Notes under the pieces: model-generated
The model's input: the letters and a program-made list of their open reading frames with translations, nothing else
Told to the model about the DNA's origin: nothing
Database searches by the model: none
Translations under genes and position numbers: made by a program
In this document: piece by piece, positions 57,340 through 64,000 of the stretch
How the letters are laid out: the number at the start of each line of letters is the position of its first letter
Numbering within the stretch: position 1 is the first letter of the stretch
Source of the DNA: Mugil cephalus
Lineage: Eukaryota; Chordata; Actinopteri; Mugiliformes; Mugilidae
Reading direction: 5' to 3'
DNA length: 64,000 bases
Assembly: GCF_022458985.1 (NCBI RefSeq)
Contig: NC_061781.1
Coordinates: 21,105,001-21,169,000, forward strand

Positions 57340-60080
57340 ATTTTTACTTTTTGGTGATTTTTTTTTTTTTTTTTTTGATTTTGTGCTGCCTTTCTACTTA
57401 AATTAACATTTTCTCCCCTTAAACTGCACCACAGACAGCATAAATATTTAAAAAAAAAAAACAAACAACAAAATTTATTGTTGAATAAAAACTTAACAAA
57501 AGAGGTTCAAATGTAAGAATAGGAGAGGTTGCATCTTTATCCTCTAAGCTGGTCCTTACCTTTTGTCACCTTTTCCCTGAACATCAGGAAGCGCTGCGCT
57601 CTTTCTCAAACACATACGTTTGCAAAACTTCGACAAAGTGTCTCAGTTTCTCCACGAATGAAACCTCTCATTCAGTATAGGAAGGACAAAGCAGCGGGAC
57701 ACAGGTTGCACTGGATCAGAGACGATTATTTACACATAAAAATTAGTCCTTGTTTTCTTTTTTGTTTTTTGAGTCCATGTTCAGGTTAATCTCAGCGAGG
57801 GAGAAACATTTACTCAACACACACACACACGCAGCGTTTCCATGGGGACCAAGCAGCCACTCTGCTCTTCAATAGCGGGTGAGTGAGTCGAGGTAGGCGG
57901 CTATTGTGCTGTGTGTGTTTGGGGGGTCAGGGTGGCGGTTCGAGAGGGGTTAGGGGGAGCAGTATTAAACAACGCACTAGACAGATGAAAGCGCTGCACA
58001 TCCTTAAATCTAATCATAATTTAGTCATCAGCAGGAGATGGTTTGATCAAAATAAAGGAGGAGATATGCAACGCTGACAGGACGGAGAGAGACCTGAGTG
58101 CATGAGTCAAGGGAAGGGGGATGCGAGATTGCTCTTAGATGGAAAATGATGTCGTCTCGTGGACAGAGATAGTCTTATTCCTAAAGCTGATGCTTGTTTG
58201 TTGCCTCAGTCGCTATAGGCACTTAGTCTAAAAGGATTCCAAATGCTCAGATGCAGCTGAGCCTCTGAGCCGTGGACTTCATGCAGCATAAAAATATGAT
58301 GAATGAAACTGCAAAAGCTAAATAGTGAGCAGCAGGGACAAAACATTATAAAAATTTCTCAGAAAATGTTCTTTTCATGAAGAAATGATTATAAGAAAAG
58401 AGGAAAAACATGCTCTTCTCTTCTCTTTGTAAATTTTCTTTCCATAACTTCTGACAAAGAGGAATAACATCTAAGCATTTCTCAAATCTCCCTCTTTATT
58501 TTGCAGCCATGTGGGACTATTGTCCTGTTCTGCAGAGAGAGTAACATAGTGGAGCCAATTAGTGCGGCCTGGCCCTCCTCTTCTTTACTTTTTGAACAAA
58601 TTCAGACAAAGAGCATTCACAGAAGGATGAGGAGGAGGGATCCAACAGAGACGTTTTACTCAAATGGGCTTTTTTAAATGTATTTTTTATAGCTTTTTTT
58701 GTAGTATTTCTTGGACTGAAAGTCAGTGATTTGCGCTGATATTTGTAATGAAATAATTTACCGTTCGCTTTGCAAAAAATCCAGACACACTGAGAAAGAG
58801 GATTCGTCCAAAACATAATTACTCAGTTTATATTGAAAGATTGTAAATATTATAGCTATAGAGGTAAAATATAGCAAAGTATATTAATGACTTATCCATA
58901 ACATAAGCTCATTTGCAATTATAAGAAAAGATGAGTACAATGCAACAATAAATTGTTTTTCATGAACGCATAAAATCCAGCTTGAATCTGTGATTTTATC
59001 CTGATAACATCGAGTTAGACGGGGAATCATGACTGAGGTGGAGCAAAAATAAACCAAGCTCGTCCTCAGTATTCAACGGTAAAAGGCCGTTCTGTCTCTT
59101 ATGACTAATTACAAGCAGGTTTTGGAGAATCTTGTGCTAAGTGAGCTTTGAACCATGACATTAAAGTTATAACATGTGACCAAACCGATTCCAGTTAGTT
59201 TCATTTCTGATTTTCGTCTCTATAAACTGAAGGCATCCTGCACATCAAACCTGTTTCTTTGTCTTTAAAGAAGCTGCATCAATTAGATTCTTTGGACAGC
59301 TGCATGTTTAATTAAACACGTACAATGATGCAGTACATACCGTTACTTTCCTCAGATATGCCTGCATGTCTATGATTTTGGAGTTCGATTCAGATTTAGT
59401 GCGAAGCCCTTCATTGTTGTCCCCGTGTATATCTATTCAGGCCACGCAGGAGAATAACTGTGTTTCTCTCTGTGCTGGACTGACACTTTGGATGCAGGGT
59501 CAGCTTCAAGCAGCCCATTAGCTCCAAACTATTCTCCACCTCTGCTTTGTCCTCCTCTCTCCAGCCCTCTTCCCAGATTTGTCTGTGTAGCCGTATGTCG
59601 CGACCTTTCTTTGTGAGTCTAAGTAAATGCACTACCTCCTGCTACCAGCCCCTGTATTGATCATGGCTTTTAGAGATTTTTATCCCATTTCATGATAATG
59701 AAAATAATGGAAATGCCCCAGTGTGTGAAACAGAATTGGTTTAATGCAGAAAACATCAGTAAATGGGGCCCGGGAAGTGTTGAAGGAGTGACCTAAAAAG
59801 CTCATAAGATTTGTCAAAACTTCTTTGATCCTTGTACATGAAATAAAGAATTACAAATAACTGAAATGGATGAGAAAATTTCCAGCATTTCATGCCACCA
59901 TGAAACAAAATGTTTTTAAAACTGCTTTCTGCAGCAATATAAACCATCTTCAGTGTGTTTATGCGTTAATAAATCTTCTTATTGATTGAGTTTATTGATT
60001 CATTCATTGTTTTGTCTTGTAAGTACTAGATTATATATGTATTTTTGTTTAATGAGGGACTAACGCAGCTCTCTCTGTTT
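57340..60080. other. Intergenic, nothing recognised
   Basis: Mostly unique-looking sequence with poly(T) near 57358 and few repeats. No ORF has family features. The fall in repeat density marks the end of the lectin cluster. Confidence 0.5.
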
Positions 60081-60084
60081 TTAC

Positions 60085-60181
60085 AAATGGTACGCGGAAC
60101 CTTTCTCCTGCGGCCTCGGTTTCCGTCGGAGGAATTTACCGCTGACGGACTTTCAAATGACATAATGGTAAACACAGTAAG
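60085..60181 (+). promoter_or_regulatory. Probable first non-coding exon of the right-end gene
   Basis: A CpG-richer stretch ('ggtacgcggaacc', 'gcggcctcggtttccgtcgg') ends in a consensus donor AAG|GTGAGT at 60181/60182. It opens no long frame. Position and strand suit a 5' UTR exon for the coding exon at 62843-63907. The start is a guess. Confidence 0.35.
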
Positions 60182-62842
60182 GTGAGTCTCGATTTACACT
60201 TTACAGCTTGTCCCTGGTGCCGATTTAACCACCAGAAAACACCGATACAGCTGCAACTAAACGAGATTTTTTCAGATTTTAACGAGCGAACAGTTTTATC
60301 TCAAATTAAAACGTCATTGTTCAAAGATGGAGAGAGGCTAATGTTAGCCGCAAGCTAACTACTAGTAGCCGGGGATAAACACGGGCCTTATTCTGGCATA
60401 TTTCCTAGTAGTTAAATCGATTTGTGTACATTTATTTATTAAATGTTTGGTTCCGTGATCGTCGGGACGTGTTGGAGGGTTAGTTTTACGTTGTCAGTGA
60501 CTGTAGCTCATCCGTGAGGCTGACCGTGGCTTCACCTCTGACTGTGTTTACTGATGCTGATGCTGAATGTGTGGTTAGGAAGGAAGAGCAGAGACAAACA
60601 ACAGGAATCAAAACATTACTGTTTATCAGCTCCTATCATTATCAAACTTGAGGCAATACATTTGTGGAGAGCTATTTTATTTTATTTATTTATTTATTTT
60701 ATTTAAATAATAAAAGCTAATCTAGGTGAGAAAGAGGAGGTAGTGATGCATTTAAAGTCTCTGTTATGTTTAATTGTGTGCTTTGCCGAGGTTTTTTTTA
60801 AAAGGTGCTTTTAATTTGCGGCTGAATTAAAGAAGCATGAAGTGGCAACAAAATGATGTTGTGTAAAGAAAGTTAACTGGACGACTTTTAAGAGATAATG
60901 CATGTGTAGTTCATCACATTTTTTGCTTGTTTTGTGAGCTAAGTTTATCTTCTCTGAATGGACAGACTTCACTGAGCGTCTGTGTTTAGACTTATTATAT
61001 CAAGAAATATGTGACTCTCACACTTCTTATTGAGCTCGTGTTTTCTTGCTGTGGAATTTCAAGATTGCTACGGTAAATGGTCAGTTCAAATTAAAACATC
61101 CATCTGCAACCAATAAGATCGTGATTAACGCTGGTGAAATGTTTGTTGACTGTAAATTGCGTGTGCTGCTTCTTTTTACAATTTGTTGTAATAAGAAACA
61201 AAAACTCAAAACCTCCAAAGAGCTGTCGGATCTCACGCCTCTGAATTGTTTCCACATCTCAGACTCACTTGGTTAAAAACTGTAATAATTCTGACAAAGT
61301 AAAACATAAATTCTGTCTGTAGTTACGTGAGCAAATAAAATCTATAATCTATGTTTTAGATATCTGACTGAGTGCCATCAGTTTTCTACCATCTCCAATA
61401 TCTCAACCAGCTTTGTTGCTTTCTAAACTGTCTCAGCTGGAGTTAGATCATGTGATTGTGGAGGTCAGACCAAGTCATCTGATGCAGCACTATCCCCGGT
61501 CACATAGACCTTAAAAAGCCCAGAGGTGTGTTTTGGCTCGTTGTCCTGCTGAATAACAAATGATGCTCACAGTACAAGCCATGCCAAGGTTTGTGCTCTT
61601 TAGTTTATTGGGCTTATTTTTGGTTCTTGGCTGGTTAATCGTGACGTGGTCTCTGTGAGGCATCTCAAATACTAAACATAGGGGAAAAAAATTCACATGA
61701 GAACTTGTGTTCAGATATTTTTATGGTGCGGCATCAAACACACACGGTGGTGGTGAGAGTGAAAAGTGTTTCACTCATTTTATGATCGCCACAAACAACG
61801 AAAATGATCTTCTCAAGCAGAATCGGCCCGGAGGTGTTATGATCTGCATTGTTGCGCTGAGTCGACTGTGTGAGCTCGACAGCATGTGTGAGTCAACAGG
61901 AGTTCAGCTCGGTGAGCAACTAACCCCGATGACGAAGCACCTTTAGCTGAGAGCTGCATCTGCAGGCGGATGATGTCATGGGAAAAATGTCATGGAATAA
62001 AATGAGATCATATCAGGTGATAAAATAAAAGTGAAACATGGACGGGTTGGCAAAACCGAATGAGAACAGATTAGATGATGATTTTATTTATTTTTTTGTG
62101 ATTAATTGTAGGATCAGGCAGTTTTTAGAAAGAAATTATATAGACATGAAGTGACTTTTACATAATAATTTTAAAAAAATAAATAAAATTACAATAATGT
62201 CCAACAAATCCTCATAGATAGAATTGTTAATATTCTCTATATTGCGTCTAGACTTTGCATTGCACTGATGTAATGTCCATAAATAATTCATATGTGGGGA
62301 AACGTAAAAGAGGCTGAGCTGTGGAGGAGGAGAAAATCACTAAGAGCACAGATGAGAAAGAAAGAACTGTATAGACTGTATGCATATATGTATATGTATA
62401 TATATATATATGTATGAGAGAGAGAGAGAGAGAGAAACAGAAAGAGGAGTGGAAACAGAAGAGACATGTGGTCGGGCAGATGATGGCAACCCCACCCAGG
62501 CCTGCTTCCTCTCAGTCTGCTCAGACCAGTGATAAGCAACTGAGGAGGAAGTCGAGCTTTATTTCATCAGGACATGTGAAGAACGATGATTGTTTCTATT
62601 TGCCAAGGAGCGATTTGTGAAGCTTTGGTGTCATTGTCAGGATGATACAGTATGTCGGTAGGTACTCAGATCCTTAAAGTTAATTTAGAAGCATCGTTTT
62701 CTTCTTATCCAACTTTTCTTTCTGCGGAGGCTTTGGTTAAATTTTACAAGAGCGGCCGAGAAGCGTTTGTATGCGTAAACTAATCAGAATATTCTTTCAT
62801 TTCCTCTTTCTCTCTTCCCTTTTTTTGTTTTTTTTTTTACAG
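60182..62842 (+). other. Probable first intron of the right-end gene
   Basis: Bounded by the donor at 60182 and a strong poly-pyrimidine acceptor ending at 62842 (a long T run then ACAG). It contains a decayed Tc1-like fragment in reverse at about 61390-61640 ('gtggaggtcagaccaagtca', 'gtcctgctgaataacaaat') and a TA/GA microsatellite at 62395-62434. Confidence 0.4.
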
Positions 62843-63384
62843 CGAAGATGACTTTACGTCCCCCTGATAGGACATGACAGTACATAGAGTCGATGGTTCG
62901 TTTTGAGCGGACAGGGCGGAGGGATTTTTCATCTTTTTTTTTTTTTTTTTTTTCACTCAAACTGAATAAATCTGGCTACGCAACACAGTTCGTCGCCCAA
63001 ATTGGATCGTATCAGAGAGTCCCAGGATGCTTCCAGTCCTGTTAAGCTCTGGCATGAAGCCGCAGTAGCTCCCCCTCCCCCCCCTGACAGATATCCAACT
63101 TTCCTTAAGAGCTAGAGGAGGAAGACTGGAAACCTGGATGGGCGCCCTGTCTTGAGGCGGGAAGCAGGACTAGACTTCAGACGGCAGATTGTGAAGCCTG
63201 CAGCCTGCTTGGATGTTCTCCTCCTCTTAGCTGATTAGCGTTACTGAACGACTTATTTGTCCAGCTGACTGCTAGTTTTGTTTGTTGGACGTGTGGATGC
63301 TGCTTACAGGGATTTTGTGGAAAACTATCTAGTTGTCTTTCCAGCTCTGGGGGCGGGGGGGGAAAAGCCCACCCTGGTACGACC
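62843..63384 (+). other. 5' UTR part of the right-end exon
   Basis: It follows the acceptor and precedes the ATG at 63385. It contains a small upstream ORF of nine codons at 62848-62877 and a T-run near 62935-62952. GC content rises toward the ATG. Confidence 0.45.
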
Positions 63385-63907
63385 ATGGAGGGTCTTGAGC
63401 AGCTTGATGTAGTGGGCGACATCAGCCCGGCTCTGGAGGCCACAGAGGACTTCATCCACTGCATGGACAGGATGCAGGGCCAAGGTCCGAGCCAAGCTCA
63501 AACGGTGAACCTCCAGCCGGCTCGGCAGCCCAAGCAGCTACAGGAAGTGTCCAGCGCAGCGCTGGGGAAGCTGAGCTCCAGCGGCGTGTGGAGCCTCCTG
63601 GCCGGAGAGCAGCCCGAGGTGGGACCCCTCGGCTTGGCCTGGGCCGACAACTTCAGCGTGCTGGGGCTGGGGATGGGCTTGAGGCACGGCAAGAGGAGCA
63701 GAGCTCGCTCCACCAATGACCTGGCGGCCCACAGCAAGGAGTGCACCACCAACACGGCCAACTCCTCCACCAGCTCGGTCTTCAAGAAGGGACACAACCG
63801 GTCCAGGTCGGACGTCAACTACAGGCCGTCCGCCTACACCGACAACGGTCTGCCGACGGTGGACTGCAACACCCTGAAGAACATGATTCTCAACCATCAG
63901 CGAGATG
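63385..63907 (+). CDS. Unrecognised protein, N-terminal 174 codons (runs off window)
   Basis: The ATG sits in a good initiation context (ACCATGG). The open frame uses GC-rich codons, unlike the surrounding AT-rich DNA, and ends at a consensus donor (GATG|GTAAGT, 63907/63908) in phase 1. The protein starts MEGLEQLDVVGDISPALEAT, has an acidic first part and then a Ser/Arg-rich part with HGKRSRARSTNDLAAH, FKKGHNRSRSDVNYR and NTLKNMILNHQRDG. No signal peptide or membrane segment is seen. The RSRS and RARSTND pieces look like phosphorylation or 14-3-3-type sites, so an intracellular signalling or scaffold protein is likely, but I do not recognise the family. It is not related to the lectins. Confidence 0.7.
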
Positions 63908-63919
63908 GTAAGTTTTAAC

Positions 63920-64000
63920 CTTAATTTATTTATATAGCACATTTAAACACAAGGGACTTCAATGTGGTTCACAATGAAACGAATAAATAAAAATCCAATA
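63920..64000. repeat. Dispersed repeat, start
   Basis: 'taatttatttatatagcaca' followed by 'gtggttcacaatgaaac' is the same repeat type as in 31320-31740. It begins just inside the intron after the last coding exon and runs off the window. Confidence 0.5.

Noticed and set aside
63498-63942. Minus-strand ORFs opposite the right-end coding exon
   Set aside because: Shadows of the GC-rich plus-strand exon, which has the good start context and donor site.

Overview
The window looks like teleost fish nuclear DNA. It has AT-rich intergenic sequence, GT-AG introns, many Tc1-like DNA transposons with typical fish terminal repeats, fragments of L1-like, L2/Rex-like and endonuclease-RT LINEs, a Ty3/Gypsy element, and CA/TA microsatellites. 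No bacterial-type operons, CRISPR arrays or rRNA genes were seen.

The main content is a tandem family of type II membrane C-type lectin receptors (CD209/CLEC4/asialoglycoprotein-receptor-like, group II). I rebuilt seven six-exon genes from splice sites: gene 1 (+, 1083-3463, first exon not found), gene 2 (-, 7128-10601), gene 3 (-, 11699-16275), gene 4 (-, 17949-24723), gene 5 (-, 27589-33235), gene 6 (-, 33724-39474) and gene 7 (+, 45501-48211). In genes 2-7 the exon lengths add up to an exact open frame (218-288 aa). In gene 1 the five visible exons leave the phase that a standard exon 1 would complete. Each gene is built the same way: a short cytoplasmic tail with a YxN motif, one membrane segment, a heptad stalk with 0-4 copies of a 42-bp repeat, and a three-exon lectin domain with QPD (galactose-type) and WND motifs.

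The minus-strand genes 2-5 look like products of block duplication. Each has a gene-6-type terminal exon about 0.5 kb upstream once inserted repeats are discounted. That exon is intact for gene 5, where it belongs to gene 6, and decayed for genes 2, 3 and 4. A Tc1-like element sits in intron 4 of genes 2, 4 and 5, so it was present before those copies arose; gene 4's copy later took in a LINE and gene 5's an L1-like LINE. Gene 3 carries a Gypsy element nested in a Tc1 derivative. Further relics lie at 5.2, 51.1 and 53.3-54.5 kb.

From 48.4 to 57.3 kb the sequence is mostly repeats and lectin relics. From about 60 kb the character changes to CpG-richer, gene-like DNA. A probable non-coding first exon (near 60.1 kb) leads to a 5' UTR/coding exon (62843-63907) of an unrelated, unrecognised gene that runs off the right edge.

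The lectins probably act as surface glycan receptors on immune or epithelial cells. A shared promoter-proximal element (ETS-type GGAAGT next to an E-box) lies 80-115 bp upstream of the start codons of genes 2-6. Gene 7 instead has a palindromic MITE ending about 16 bp before its ATG.
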